In this document: in pieces, positions 1-10,284 of the stretch
Layout: every line of letters starts with the position of its first letter
Position numbering within the stretch: position 1 is the first letter of the stretch
Origin: Plasmodium malariae
Taxonomy: Eukaryota; Apicomplexa; Aconoidasida; Haemosporida; Plasmodiidae
Assembly: GCF_900090045.1 (NCBI RefSeq)
Contig: NC_041785.1
Location: 1,610,001 to 1,645,000, forward strand
Length of the DNA stretch: 35,000 bases
Direction of reading: 5' to 3'
Notes under the pieces: model-generated
The model's input: only the letters and a program-made list of their open reading frames with translations
The model's database searches: none
What the model was told of the DNA's origin: nothing
Translations under genes and position numbers: made by a program

Positions 1-112
1 ATATATATGTATATGCGCATAGTTGTCAAGGTATTTCTCGAATTACACATTTGAAAGAAAAAAAAAAAAGGTGCATTAGACTCATAAAAGAATATATATA
101 TTTTCGTGCTTT

Positions 113-342
113 TCATTTTACCTCATATGAGAGCAAATCTATCAAGTGTCTTTCATACGGGAAGGAACAACATATTTTGTAAATATTCTCATGGGTGTAC
201 GATCCTTTGTACTGTACATTCAACTGAAGGAAGGGAAAAGTATGTATGTATGTATGTATGTATGTATGTATGTATGTATGTATGTATGTATGTATGTATG
301 TATGTATGTATGTATGTATGTATGTATGTATGTATGTATGTA

Positions 343-376
<34 letters not shown>

Positions 377-3300
377 TATGCGCATATATACGTGGGTCGA
401 ATTGGAAATCGCAATAGCGAAGAAATGAATGAATGGGGCAATGACACAATGAATATATATCTGAATATGCACGTAAGTATATACACGTAAGTATATTCGC
501 GTAAGTATATACACGTAAGTATATACACGTAAGTATATACACGTAAGTATATACACGTAAGTATATACATACGTGTGTATACGATGTGGGGAAAAAAAGG
601 ACTGTGCCTCCCCAGTTACTTACAAAATTCAGGATGTCGCTTATGACATGATCGAAGTGAAACATTTTCACTTTTTTCCTCTCCTTTTTTGAAGTAGTAG
701 AATTGGCACTTCTGAAGCCTATATTTTCCATGCTATAATTAAGAATATAGTAGAAAAATTTGGCAATATTAATATTATTATCTAAAGATTTGCATATTTT
801 TTTATTTCCCAGTAATTTGTTAACAGTTTTATCACCATTTTCTTCATTTATTAGATTTATATTTGTTCTCTCAAAATTTAAATCTAAATAAATATGTTCA
901 TCATTAATATAGACATTTTCTTGAATTTTGTTCCATGTATATTGCATATCTTTATTTTTACAAAAAAAATCAGAAAAATTATAAATATGATAACACACCT
1001 GTTTTGACAACATAATAAATTCATGAGTATAAAAATGTTCGGAATATTTACAAATTTCACTTAATATATGATACAAATAATTATATTTATTTAAAATAAT
1101 ATTTACATATAGTAATTTTAATAATATCAGAGAAGTGTCTTCATCGCCTTTTTCAATATATGAAGATAGTTTATCATTTTCTTCGTAAAATAAATTAAAG
1201 CTTAATCTGGGACTCCCCTCTACTGTATCATGTGCCATGTATGCATCACTGTAATTATTCTGCTCGCTGGATATAGTCCGCTCGGAAATTTTGACATCCT
1301 CATTCTTATATATTTTGATATCCTCATTTTTGTATATATTTATATCCTCATTTTCATATATTTTGATATCCTCATTCTTATGCATTTTGATATCCCCATT
1401 CTTATAAATTTTGATATCCCCATTCTTATAAATTTTGATATCCCCATTCTTATAAATTTTGATATCCCCATTCTTATAAATTTTGATATCCTCATTTCCA
1501 TACATTTTAATATCTTCATTTTGCCGCATTTTGTTACTTAAATTTTTTTTTTTTTTTATTTTCTCATTTTGCTGTTCTATATCGCGGCCATACCTGTGCT
1601 TCATATATTCCTGAGATAAGTGGCTAGCTAAGGGTATCTTATTATTTGTTAAGGTCAAAATGTATAAGAAGTTTATTAACATATACGAATTTATGGATTT
1701 TCTTTCTTCAGTTATCATATGTTCAATGATATCATATATTTTCAAAATATTATCATCTTCATAATGCATGTTAAAACAAGCATAACAAAGAGCTATGCAA
1801 CTATTCAGGTCTACTCTAGTTCTTTTTTGAATATCATAATTTACCCATGATGATGAAGTTACAGCACTACTACTCACTGCGCTTTTCATTTCGCTCCTAT
1901 AATTTTTATCATTGGGAACATTCCATTTTGTAGCTTCTCCACTCGTCATGTGCTCTTCTAGGGTCTCTCCAAACGGATGAACATTTTCAGTCATCATAAC
2001 TCCATTTTGTAAAATTCTTTTCACTCCTTGTCCTTCCTCATATGTTGATGTTACATTTCTCATCTGTGCATATCCAGTATCTGGTGCATCGTGCACATAT
2101 TCAAAGTTACTATCAACAGAACTATATTGTCCATCTTCACAGCTGTTTAAAATATAACAAGTAATTGAATTAATTTTTTTTTTAAACACACTTATTAGTT
2201 TAGGTCTACGAGAAAGATGTGTTAATGCTATAAATTTCAAGTTTCTATTTGATGTTATATTACTTAAGAAAATTAAAAATTCAATATTTGTACTTTTTAG
2301 CAAAATAGGAATGATCTGTCTCATAATCATATTTAATATTACATCATCATACATACATCCATCTTTCATAATTATTAATAAATTATTAACATCTTTGATA
2401 TTTAACTGCCAGAAATTGTTTAATCGTATCTTTATTTGTTCATATAATAAGTCATTAATATATGGTAAATACACTTCTTCCTTGTCATGCGCAAAATGGT
2501 CTATCTTCACGTTATCATCAAATATATCTACATAATTATTAGCACCACTTTGGTCCTCTACATGCATATACGGATGGGCATAATTTTCCCCATTGTTAAG
2601 ATTACATATATGAGTAAAGGAAAGATATCCCTGGTTTGAGTATTTCATCAAGTCATTTATTATTAACGTAATATTAACACAATCTTCTCCACATAATAAT
2701 TTATATTTCTTACCTACCTGCTCAAATATATATGATATTAATTTGAATATATCCAAATTTTGGATATTTAAATAACATATATTTTTTAAGGCATACAAAA
2801 TTAAGGTCAAATTTTCCAAGTACAATAATTTTCTTATTTGATAAATTTGCTGAACAAGTACATAATAATATTTGTGGTCATACATTTCTAGAACGGATGA
2901 ATGATATATAATATTCGTAAGCTGCAATGGGGTAAATGCATATACATTTTTTATTACTTTATTTTTTAAATGATTAAATAGATATTTATATCTGTAATTA
3001 TATTTAATTCTACTTAGACAAGTTAATATCGAAACAACATCTTTCGTAGTAATTTGGTTCATATTTTCATTTATTTTTGTTAAAATATTTATGTACAAGT
3101 CAGGTTTATCCACATTTGCAAAAGTGTATGACCACAAAATTATACACAAATTTTTTACATTCATATTATGTAAATAAACATTAATAGCATTGTAAAAAAC
3201 ATCATTATAAAGATGATCATCATATTCATTCAATTTTGTTAATGAATATATTATATTAATTATATCCATATAATTAGCATCATGTATATGTTTTTCTATA

Positions 3301-5336
3301 ATTTTTTTGATGTTTTTTACCAGCTGGCTTGTATAATTAATGTTGCTGAAGGACCATAAAATATTACTCACATTTTTTATACTTAATTGATCCATATTTT
3401 CTTCAATCTTTTTGGACAATTGATAATAGGTGTGTACATCTTTATATTTTAATTTTGATAAGGATGTAAGTAAGCAAATAACATCATTAAGACATACAAA
3501 CGAAGATAAATTTCTCTTTATCTTGTCAATGATTTTCATTTTTAACATCCTACTTTCATTTGTTTCAATGATAATATTACTTAGTGTGTATAAGATACTA
3601 CATATCTGCTTAGGCATAGCTTCGTCTAATTTGTTATTAATGCTACTTATTATATCATTAAAAAAGAAGGGGAAATTTTCAATTTTTACAAAAGCGTAGA
3701 ATATTTGAACCAAGTTAGAAATTTCAAACGTAGATAAATTTTCTTCTATTTTTTTTATTATACTCAAATACATATAATTTTTAATAATACTTTGTTTTTG
3801 ATAAGAATCTAACAACTTTGACATCTTCACTAGTGCACTACTTAAATTTATTTTATCACAGTTGTTCAAATTGTTGTACACTACATTTATTATACCATTC
3901 GCAGTTTTTTCTTTTTTTATTTCTCTCTGTATAATTAAATTGTCTATATTTCCATCAATGATGCTGCTCAGGCTTTCTCCGCTTAGTCTGTTCAAAATTT
4001 CGATCGGAGTTATCTCTATAGTGTGGTTGTCTTGCTTCATATGTTCGAGCTGCCCTTCGTTACATTTAGTCGCTTCCTTCATTTCCTTCGATTCTTTCAC
4101 TCCCTCCGCCACTTTGCTGGACTCATTACCTGCCTTTCCCTCAATCAATCCCTTGATGCATTTCTTCGCTGTTATTTCTTCCACTTCTTCAACAAAAAGG
4201 GAGCTGTTAACTTTACTATCAGAACTGTTATCATTTGGTGTTGTTAAGTCATCAACTAAAATATCGCTCTCAATGTTTTTATGTTCACGGTTAGGCTTTC
4301 CAATAGAGTGAAAAATAGCTTTTGTCTTTAACTCTTCTTGAATTAAACAATTTACATTAAAATCGTCCTTTTCCAAATTTGTACTATCATTGGAAGGGGT
4401 ACCATCCACTTTGGACATCTGATCCAAGTGATCATCGTCACCCTTTTCTTGGATTAAAAGGTGGTCTTGATAAATTTCGTTGTATGACTTAATATCATTG
4501 ACGAATGTGTTGTCGTTTTTTAAATATGCGTCAATATCATCATGCACGTCTTCTATAATGCTTTTTTTTTTTTTTTTTTTTTTTTTTTTTCCTTCTTCTT
4601 CCGCTTCTACTACTATATTATCATCTACATTTTTACCATAACTATCCATTTGTTCTTTCTTTCTTTTCTGCCCATTTTGCTTGTTTTGATCTACTAATAA
4701 AAACATTTCTTCTTTTTTTAATTTTTCGTATTCTCTACTCATTTTGTAATCAAGTTCCTTTTGATAAGATTTCAATTTTTTTTTGTTTTTTAAATAGTCT
4801 TCTTTTTCTTTTAAAATTTCCCACAAGCTTTTGTCATCCTCCTCTATGACTTGTTCAGAATATTTACTGAATCGATTTTTCTTACATCTCCTATTCTGGT
4901 TATATTTTTTTATAAAATTTACGTACTTTTCATTATGCAGCAAAAAATCGCTACTTCTGGTATCATTTTTATTTAATATCTTCACTGTGCTATGTTCTTC
5001 TTTATCACAATTCTCCTCGTCAAATTTGTGTATGAACTCTTTTTGTTTCTGCACAAATACGTTATCGCTTTCGTGAGTAGGTTCGTCTACCTGAACTTCT
5101 TCCTCTGCATCTCTATCCTCCTCTAGGTTGACCGCTTCGTCTACTTCCTTCCTTCGTTTACGAACTGCGTTTATCCTATGCTCCGCCTGTTTATCTATAG
5201 AACTAAACGCGCGTTCAGTTAATTTTCCATTTAAATTGTACTTATATATCGAGTTTGCATGTGTAGCTTCAATTCTTGCCGTCGTATGAAGTATAAATCT
5301 ATAGGAACACTTGGTGATCAATTTTTTTATCATCAT
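113..5336 (-). CDS. Heptatricopeptide-repeat (HPR/RAP-type) organellar RNA-binding protein, spliced
   Basis: Model: exon 1 at 5336-624 (1571 codons), intron 623-224, exon 2 at 223-113. The N-terminus (MMIKKLITKCSYRFILHTTA) is basic and Ser/Thr-rich, like a mitochondrial targeting peptide. Residues about 50-470 are low-complexity, including a run of ten lysines near 255. Residues about 515-875 form roughly ten 35-36 residue helical units with motifs such as NILWSFSNINY and NIIYSLTKLN, typical of the heptatricopeptide/octotricopeptide repeats of apicomplexan RAP proteins, which bind organellar (mainly mitochondrial) rRNA. Residues about 1280-1350 carry an 8-residue repeat. The open frame runs on to 189 through microsatellite, but a GTAAGT donor (623-618) and a CCTTCCTTCAG acceptor join two phase-0 exons and remove that tail. 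The new C-terminus (KICCSFPYERHLIDLLSYE) resembles the start of a RAP domain. A second donor (GAG|GTAAAA at 121) could carry the gene past the left edge. The family call is from repeat pattern only; exact RNA target unknown. Confidence 0.72.
241..374. repeat. (TATG)27 then (TG)13 microsatellite, intronic
   Basis: Twenty-seven uninterrupted TATG units (241-348) are followed by thirteen TG units (349-374). The array lies inside the predicted intron of the HPR gene and reads (CA)n(CATA)n on the gene's sense strand. A 4-bp repeat of this sequence has no stop codon in any frame on either strand, so the long Met-Tyr-Val-Cys and His-Thr-Tyr-Ile reading frames across it are artefacts. Confidence 0.95.
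470..568. repeat. 14-bp minisatellite, intronic
   Basis: About seven copies of a 14-bp unit (ACGTAAGTATATAC) with one variant (ATTCGC) in the third copy. It sits between the predicted splice donor of the HPR gene and the TATG array, so it is intronic. On the plus strand every unit contains GTAAGT, a donor-like hexamer, but this is antisense to the gene. Confidence 0.9.
1288..1523 (-). repeat. 24-bp coding tandem repeat (8-residue repeat) in the HPR gene
   Basis: About ten copies of a 24-bp unit encode the octapeptide family NGDIKIYK / NEDIKIYK in the C-terminal third of the HPR protein. The central copies are nearly identical at DNA level and the outer ones have drifted, as expected of an array still turning over by slippage or unequal exchange. 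Confidence 0.9.
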
Positions 5337-6335
5337 TATTATAGAATAATTGTCGTTGTTACGAGTTATGGTAGGTATAAATCTTTAAATATGTTATATC
5401 ATATTATTCCTAAATTTATTTTTATGCCCCCTTTTTTTTTGTGTTACAGTTATTTTTTTTTTTTTTTTTTTCATTTTTTAAAATATGTTCGCCATATCAT
5501 CATAATATTGTAAAACTGAACAGCTATCCTATTTTAATGATACAATTATTGTGTAAACATTTTGTGTTTAGGTGAAGCGATGATTTATATTTTTTTTTTT
5601 TTTTTTTTTTTTTCCCTTATCCTTTTTTAATTATTTTCCTTCCACATACTGATTTTTTCCTATTTCTGGTACACCTCTTTGCCCCTTTCCCTCGTTGGAA
5701 TGATAAGTAGTTTATTTTATTTTTTTCTTACTTCCCTTTGTAATTCTTTAGATTTTCCTACAATTGGTACTTCGTTGTTTCCCTATTTTAGTGGATTAGC
5801 AAAATGATGAAAAGAAAAAAAAAAAAAAAAAAAAAAATACATAAATGTATATGTATATATATGCATATGTACATATTTGCCTGAACAAGTAATGTAAAAA
5901 TGGTAAAAAGTTTAAATTAAAAAAAAAAAAAATATTTTTACTAACGAGAAATGAGAATGTTGGTAGTGCTAGTCATGGAACAAACATGAGTGTAAATATA
6001 TATGGGTACGCGTAAGTGTATACAAACGTGTATACTTAGATGCGTGCTTACAAGTATACTACTCTTACTTGCACTAACTGGCAAAATGAAAACAAAGTGC
6101 TAGACACCCTGCTACAGGATGTTTCGTGAAACACTAAAGCGAATATATGGTACTTACAAACATATGCAGTATGTCGTAGGAATAATTAAAAAGATGGAGA
6201 ATTTTATAAAATTTATTTATTATTTAAAATAAAATAATGTATTTTACTTTTGCTTTGAGAAATATAATATAAAATGAACAGAGTTTGTACAAAACTGTGT
6301 TCAGATATATTGCACCCTCGATATTTTATAGTGTT
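5337..6335. other. Intergenic: HPR promoter side and tRNA-Ser upstream region
   Basis: No convincing gene. Poly(T) and poly(A) runs occur at about 5456-5472, 5590-5612, 5815-5837 and 5920-5932, as usual for Plasmodium 5' flanks. Between about 5940 and 6140 the composition is more mixed: there are two small adjacent inverted repeats (6108-6118 and 6120-6133) and a short open stretch ending at a GTAAGT (6009-6014). These are too weak to call as a gene. Confidence 0.6.
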
Positions 6336-6417
6336 GACAGTTTGCCCGAGTGGTTAAGGGGTTGGACTTGAAATCCAATGAGCTATGCTTGCGCAGGTTC
6401 GAATCCTGCAGCTGTCG
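6336..6417 (+). tRNA. tRNA-Ser (anticodon TGA)
   Basis: An 82-nt cloverleaf. The acceptor stem GACAGTT pairs with AGCTGTC (seven pairs, one G-T) and is followed by discriminator G at 6417. The D-arm contains the A-box-like TGGTTAAGGGG. The anticodon stem TTGGA/TCCAA encloses loop CTTGAAA, giving anticodon TGA at 6369-6371. A long variable arm (type II) fits serine, and the T-arm GCAGG-TTCGAAT-CCTGC contains the B box. No intron. The first run of four T lies about 55 nt downstream, so a Pol III terminator is not immediate. The flanks are almost pure A/T. Confidence 0.96.
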
Positions 6418-7448
6418 AATCATTTAAAAAATGAATTAAATGAATTAAACGATGAATTTAAATGATGAATGTTTTGAATGTTTTAAATATGTTATTTTGA
6501 ACATAAAATAAATATAATTATAATTATAATAAATTTTTTAAAACAATAAAACAATACAAAAGTATATTTTGAAATTTAATAAATAAATAAATAAAATTCA
6601 TAATTTAAAGAATCAAAAAAAAATTAATAATTATTACATATCCTATAAATTTTAGGATGTTTTAGGATGTTTGCTTAATGAGCGTAATATGAATTTAATC
6701 AAAAATAAAAAATAGCACGTAAATTGTACTTTTTATTTGTGTAAAAAAAAGAAAAAAAATAGTCTAACTTTATTATATACTTGTCACCAGTGGAAAATAC
6801 ACGAATAAATATGAGTCATTTATTTAGAAATTTTTTAAATTTTAAATGATTTTTATTTTTTATTTTATTTAATTTTTCTTTTTTTTATAAATTTAAAAAG
6901 TTCCCACATATATTCACTTATATATGAAAAAATTTGAGCAAATTTTCTCACTTCAATGTTTTATATTCCTACTAATGAAGATGGTAAAAATGTAATAATT
7001 TTATTTTTGTAATATATTCTTAGGACCGTAACAATGTAGTGTACAGTTGAGAAGTTTTATTCCACTTTTTAATTATGCGCTAGTAACATGCAGGAATATA
7101 CTTCTTAAAGACCAGTGCACAAAATATGTTTAATATGAAACATTCGCACAAGGTAAGAAATACTAGGAAAGTATATATTACAGAACGGTGCGAGCGGGAA
7201 AAACAAGGGCACAAGCTACCTCAGTGCAACAATGGCTACAACAACTGTAGGGGCATGATAATAAATAAGATGTGGAGAAGGCACTAGTAAAAATTTCACG
7301 CAAGCAAAATGGATAAAAATGAACCAAAAAAAAAAAAAAAAAAAGTTAAGCGCTTGTATTGATTTTTGCAACGGACTAGCACTAAAAATTAAAACGTAAT
7401 AAGGACTTATAATCTCGTTATATCCATAATATTTTGCGTCCATGATAA
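6418..7448. other. Intergenic: tRNA-Ser downstream and RPP30 3' flank
   Basis: Extremely AT-rich sequence follows the tRNA up to about 7000, including short direct repeats around GAATTAAA and GATGAAT. Near 7140-7440 the sequence becomes less AT-rich and probably holds the 3' UTR of RPP30 (minus strand). A 75-codon reading frame there (7443-7216, minus) starts 5 nt after the RPP30 stop codon but is interrupted by a poly-Phe tract and looks like chance. Confidence 0.6.
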
Positions 7449-8495
7449 TTACTTGTAAAATACTGCAGTGTTAAAGGATTTTCTAACCGATGCTCTTTGA
7501 ATACAAGAGAGGGGTACAGTTGTAATGCATGCCATAAGATCTTTACACGTTAAGGTATTGAAATTAAAAAAGAGTCTTAAAAAATTCAAAGGTTCTATTA
7601 TTTCACTTTCTTTTGTACTTCCTGAACTGATAATAATTTTATTTAATGGAATAATTGAAAAAATATTATTTATATTTGATGAAAAAATAAAATGTTGATG
7701 ATCTTCATTTATGGTATTTAACGAAGATACTTCAAAAAATATTCCTTTATCTAAAGCATTTTGTATATCTGCTTTTTTTAAAGAAACAAAAGATTTTTTC
7801 ATATTAAAAAAAATTATATCACAATCAAATTTAGTCGCTGTCATATCTGCTTCCTCAGGAGAACTTATCTCAATTGCTATCAGATTGAAGTTATTTTCTC
7901 TTATTAATTTTTGGTAATTTCCCATTTTTACAGCATCGTCGTATTTTATATTCAGCCTTCTTAGTACATACGTGCTCGTGTTGTTTGATAGGTAAAAGTC
8001 TACTTCTTTTGGGGCACAGCTGCTATGTGTCTGAGCACCAGCAGTTGTTATTGCATCGCTAGACGTCAAAGCAGCACTGCTCAACAAATTTGCACGCAAA
8101 CTTTGCAACTCCCCTTCTGTCATTTCATTTCGTACGTATAACATAAAATCATCGCATAAATTTTTGATGGATAAGGTATTAGGTCTATTAACTAAAATAT
8201 AATTTTCCTCTATGCTGTTATTTATTCTTAATAAATGGTCATCCATTATATCTTCATCATTCATCTGATCAATGAAATAATTTCCTGATTCACTTTTTTT
8301 CGACTTATTCATTATATCAGCAATTTTATATCTAAAACAGTTTATAATTTTCCAAGATTCGTTAAAACTGTCATTAGTATTCTTATCATAGTCTGTACAT
8401 ATAGCAACTACACTATACCCTGAATGGAGCGCCTTGAATATCAACGCTTTTGCATTTTTCTTCGAGGAATATTTTAAGTGCAAATCTGCATACAT
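7449..8495 (-). CDS. RPP30: RNase P/MRP protein subunit p30
   Basis: 348 aa. Rpp30 is a protein subunit of nuclear RNase P and RNase MRP, which trim the 5' ends of pre-tRNAs and process rRNA. The PHP-like TIM-barrel start is clear: MYADLHLKYSSKK at residues 1-13, then a helix ending in GYSVVAICTDY (about 27-37). Later signatures are FDCDIIFFNMKK (about 225), the strand DKGIFFEVS (about 250) and the family C-terminal block IIISSGSTKES...EPLNFLRLFFNF (about 290-315). The last segment, TVPLSCIQRASVRKSF, corresponds to the Rpp30 helix ending in R-K. Human Rpp30 is 268 aa; the extra length is a poorly conserved insert at about 70-160 with an Ala/Ser-rich stretch. The start is the first Met and matches the family N-terminus. 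The TAA is immediately preceded by ACAA|GTAATT, so a short extra exon is possible but not needed. Confidence 0.88.
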   Translation of the reverse strand: MYADLHLKYSSKKNAKALIFKALHSGYSVVAICTDYDKNTNDSFNESWKIINCFRYKIADIMNKSKKSESGNYFIDQMNDEDIMDDHLLRINNSIEENYILVNRPNTLSIKNLCDDFMLYVRNEMTEGELQSLRANLLSSAALTSSDAITTAGAQTHSSCAPKEVDFYLSNNTSTYVLRRLNIKYDDAVKMGNYQKLIRENNFNLIAIEISSPEEADMTATKFDCDIIFFNMKKSFVSLKKADIQNALDKGIFFEVSSLNTINEDHQHFIFSSNINNIFSIIPLNKIIISSGSTKESEIIEPLNFLRLFFNFNTLTCKDLMACITTVPLSCIQRASVRKSFNTAVFYK

Positions 8496-8712
8496 TTTAT
8501 ATTGCTCAGAAGGGTTTGGGCGTTCTTACGTGAATAATACTGCTCTTTTCTCATTTTTTACAGAAGTGGGCAGGAAAAAAATAAAACGTTCCCTCAGTTA
8601 ATACGCAGACATGGATTTTACTATATTTCGCTAACCCATTTATTCTACTGTACTGCTATTATGTTATACTTCTATTATACTATTTTGTTGTTTCACTGTT
8701 TTACTGTTTCTT

Positions 8713-8743
<31 letters not shown>

Positions 8744-9370
8744 GGTACGTATATTTCTATTTTGGCGCGCAAAACAATCCTCTACCATTTCACATTCATA
8801 ACTCTTCCCTTATGCAAAGCAGTCAAAAATGGCTTATCTCAAAAACATTAAAAAAATATTTTCGAAAAGAGATTAAAATGTTGTAGTTCCTTCGTAATAT
8901 TTATCGTAAATATAAATAAATTAATAAAATATTGAAGCTTTTTTTTTTTTCGGTCCTATTTTCTCTGCTTAATTTGAATTAATTGTATCATAGAGCCCTA
9001 AATCGCAGAATTTTAGTACTCCTCTTTTCATTAAGAACACTGGAGAGCAAAATTAACTATGATAAGTGCATATATATTTTTGCACTTGTGCACTTGTACA
9101 TATAAATTTGTATATATGCATTTGTATATATGCATTTGTATATATACATTTCTTGCTAGAAAAACAAATTTATCTTTATATGCTTCTGTTTGTGTTTATG
9201 TTTAACTTTTTCTTTTTTTTTTTTTTTTTTGGACGATACCGTTTGAAGTGACGATGTTAAGGGAAAACCTTAGTTAAGAGAAAAAAAAAAAAAAAAAAAA
9301 AAATATACACCTTGTGAATATGTAATTAATTGCCTCCATAGAAGGGAACAAATCTGTTAGCGGCGAAATT

Positions 9371-9475
9371 AAACAAACAAACAAACAAACAAACAAACAA
9401 ACATACAAACATACAAACATACAAACATACAAACATACAAACATACAAACGTACAAACATACAAACATACAAACA
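9371..9475. repeat. (AAAC)n / (ATACAAAC)n compound microsatellite
   Basis: About eight AAAC tetramers are followed by about nine 8-bp ATACAAAC units, one with a G (GTACAAAC). All six frames stay largely open across it, producing spurious ORFs on the minus strand. Confidence 0.92.
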
Positions 9476-9685
9476 GTGGACAAAGCAACGTAAAATAAAA
9501 TTGGTCAAAGCAGAGTATAGTATATATAAAAAAAAAAAAGTTAGTAAAAACCAGAGGCAACATGGGAGGGCATGAGACAAGGTCAAAAATGTATATATAT
9601 TTAGGTGTAACGAATATTTATATTTAGGGTTTAAAAAATGTATATATATATTTATATGTTTACAAAGCAAAATAAGGAGCACTAA

Positions 9686-9847
9686 TAAAAAGCCAAAAAA
9701 ATATATTTGCATATTCATTATGATTTTTAGAAGCAGTAGTAAAATGCCAAAAAAATATATTTGCTCATTCGAAATGATATTTAGAAGTAGTAGTAAAATG
9801 GCAAAACATATAATTGCTCTTGCGTCATGATTTTTAGAAGCAGTCGT
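9686..9847. repeat. Three-copy imperfect 54-bp tandem repeat
   Basis: Three diverged head-to-tail copies (about 9686-9740, 9741-9794, 9795-9847) share the frame A-rich / GCCAAAAAAATATATTTGC / ATGATTTTTAGAAGCAGTAGT. The period is 53-55 bp and identity is visibly below perfect. It is non-coding as far as I can see and lies downstream of ALV7. Confidence 0.8.
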
Positions 9848-10284
9848 ACGTGAGATAAGTGCACATCATGGAAGGCTGTGCAGTTAATAGAATTAACACA
9901 AAGACGTGCATACGTACATACACATTTAAACATGTGCGTACATACATATATATATATATATATATTCATGGGGAAGAACTTCAAAACGAAGGGACGATAG
10001 AGGCTAAATTGAAAAGAAACCGTAAAGAGCTGTACGCATATATTTCTCTTTTACCCTCATTACAGTAAAATTGTGGTTGCTAGAGTAATCCATCCAATTC
10101 ATTCCTTTTTCGTTTGCCTTTTTATATATATTTTTTGCTAAAAAATAGACATATTGTTACGCATAACATACATAGAATACACCATTTTGCAGCTAATCTG
10201 AAAAGGCGAAATAAAGCAAAGCGATACATATCCACGTAGAAGATGCTATTCTCATGTAGTGCTTAGCTGCCTTAAATAAAAATC

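Larger units (their letters stand above)
8496..10284. other. Intergenic: RPP30 upstream and ALV7 3' flank
   Basis: Contains a poly(T) run at 8716-8742 and others near 8940, 9210-9230 and 9281-9303, plus two tandem repeats annotated separately (9371-9475 and 9686-9847). Reading frames here consist of repeated Cys-Val-Leu/Tyr-type or Phe-rich peptide and follow the repeats. No gene seen. Confidence 0.65.

Noticed and set aside
106..570. Several long overlapping frames on both strands (Met-Tyr-Val-Cys and His-Thr-Tyr-Ile repeats)
   Set aside because: A TATG tetramer array has no stop codon in any frame, so these frames are forced by the repeat and are not evidence of a gene.
5940..6014. Short open stretch (TRNENVGSASHGTNMS) followed by a GTAAGT donor
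   Set aside because: Too short, no start in a defensible place and no partner exon before the tRNA gene; left as a note only.
7216..7443. 75-codon minus-strand frame beginning just after the RPP30 stop
   Set aside because: Contains a poly-Phe tract read from poly(A), no family resemblance, and RPP30 already ends at its usual C-terminal block.
9274..9718. Cys/Val/Leu-rich minus-strand frames of 64-130 residues
   Set aside because: They read through the AAAC/ATACAAAC microsatellite and poly(A), and composition follows the repeat.
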